IMG/VR virus record: IMGVR_UViG_3300024433_000070
Location: 1-21,610 of that record
Length of the DNA: 21,610 nt
Direction: 5' to 3' (one strand)
Origin: a virus
The notes under the pieces are model-generated. The model searched no databases. It saw only the letters and a program-made list of their open reading frames with translations, and had not been told where the DNA came from. A program made the position numbers and the translations under genes. Positions 21,205 to 21,610 of this stretch are shown here, in pieces; position 1 is the first letter of the stretch; each line of letters begins with the position of its first letter.

Positions 21205-21239
21205 AATAATGTGCCTACCATAAAGATAGGCACATTATT
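21201..21239 (-). terminator. Strong intrinsic terminator after the edge gene
   Basis: A perfect 13-bp stem (21205-21217 with 21227-21239), extended in the minus-strand RNA by a G-U and a C-G pair to a TTTAT loop, lies 18 nt after the stop of the partial gene and is followed by TTTTAAA. The G-U pair exists only in leftward RNA, so it serves minus-strand transcription. Confidence 0.82.
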
Positions 21240-21257
21240 ACATAAAACCAAACTGAA

Positions 21258-21610
21258 TTATCCTAGCAAATTGGCACCAGGAAAATCAGCAGAAACACCA
21301 GCAGTTTCACGAGGCAAAGTTACAACTTTACCACCATAACCTACAGGTACAAGAGAAGAATGCTCAAAAATAGGCATACCTTCGCTAGTGATTACCTCAC
21401 CAGTAGAAGGATTGATTTTTGGATTCTGAGCAGCATATTGTGGCTCAGTTTTCTCTACAACAAGGATGTCAAAAGGAAGTTCAGAACCAGCAGTAATGCC
21501 ATTTTGAGCTACAAGAGCTTTCTCAGCAGAGAAAATAGCACGTAGTAAACGAGTACCTTGTCCCCAGCCTAAGAAAAACTTCTGAGCATCAGAAGCATTA
21601 TTCTGAGTAG
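21258..21610 (-). CDS. Unrecognised protein, C-terminal part (cut by window edge)
   Basis: The last 117 residues of a gene entering from the right edge, ending in ADFPGANLLG before TAA. It includes KFFLGWGQGTRLLRAIFSAEKAL, a glycine/proline-rich loop (NPKINPSTGE) and strands around FDILVVEKTEP and KVVTLPRE. I cannot assign a family; a structural or abundant DNA-binding protein is possible. All three Arg codons in the visible part are CGT, which together with the following strong terminator suggests high expression, in contrast to the AGA-rich replication genes. Confidence 0.8.
   Translation of the reverse strand, partial: TQNNASDAQKFFLGWGQGTRLLRAIFSAEKALVAQNGITAGSELPFDILVVEKTEPQYAAQNPKINPSTGEVITSEGMPIFEHSSLVPVGYGGKVVTLPRETAGVSADFPGANLLG

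Noticed and set aside
1-21610. TAG stop-codon reassignment, known in some crAss-like phages
   Set aside because: Genes stay intact under the standard code, and TAG ends at least three small genes (1897, 11497, 18597) at sensible boundaries.
1-21610. CRISPR arrays, insertion sequences or integrase/attachment sites
   Set aside because: No regularly spaced repeats, transposase motifs or recombinase gene were found on either strand; the tRNA is intact, without an obvious flanking duplicate.

Overview
The window reads as part of a tailed-phage genome infecting a member of the Bacteroidota, most like the crAss-like phages (Crassvirales). The reasons are the AT-rich DNA, about 40 tightly packed genes all on the minus strand with ATGA/TAATG-type overlaps, start sites preceded by A/T-rich sequence instead of a clear Shine-Dalgarno motif, and a full phage replication and recombination gene set. 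TAA, TAG and TGA all end genes, so the standard bacterial code fits. Taxonomy is an inference from gene content and style.

Transcription runs from high to low coordinates. Around 21258-21610 is the 3' part of an unrecognised, probably highly expressed gene, closed by a strong terminator hairpin. Positions 20884-21204 form the only long gene-free stretch. It carries two 41-bp-spaced copies of a 16-bp motif and is the probable control region of the downstream operon. Next come a lytic-transglycosylase-like gene, a tRNA-Arg(UCU), two hairpins, and an accessory block of small unknown genes (18081-20340).

The replication core follows: a conserved unknown gene, a dNMP kinase, a lysine-rich protein, a small GC-rich (foreign-looking) gene, a DnaA-domain-IV-like protein, a family A DNA polymerase, three small proteins, a DEAD/DEAH-type helicase, a possible helicase loader, a DnaB-like helicase, a Sak4-like ATPase, a possible single-strand-binding protein and a Toprim primase. 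Two short genes nested between larger ones are recovered here: a 58-aa membrane protein (11497-11673) and a 53-aa helix-turn-helix protein (9825-9986).

The most interesting part is 3494-7132. Four consecutive genes look like a complete ubiquitin-like conjugation cassette: a beta-grasp modifier candidate (132 aa), an E2-like protein with an HSH...FC active-site-like pattern, a JAMM/JAB peptidase with all metal ligands, and a ThiF/E1-like enzyme. The order matches the modifier-E2-JAB-E1 order of bacterial Bil-type operons, but here the cassette sits between primase and recombination genes of a phage. A terminator hairpin lies between modifier and E2, which would make the modifier more abundant than its enzymes. 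Below it are an unknown 325-aa protein, a RusA resolvase, a 62-aa protein, a PD-(D/E)XK nuclease, a conserved unknown and the start of a uracil-DNA glycosylase. The setting suggests modification of proteins during phage DNA replication or recombination, but nothing in the sequence identifies the target.
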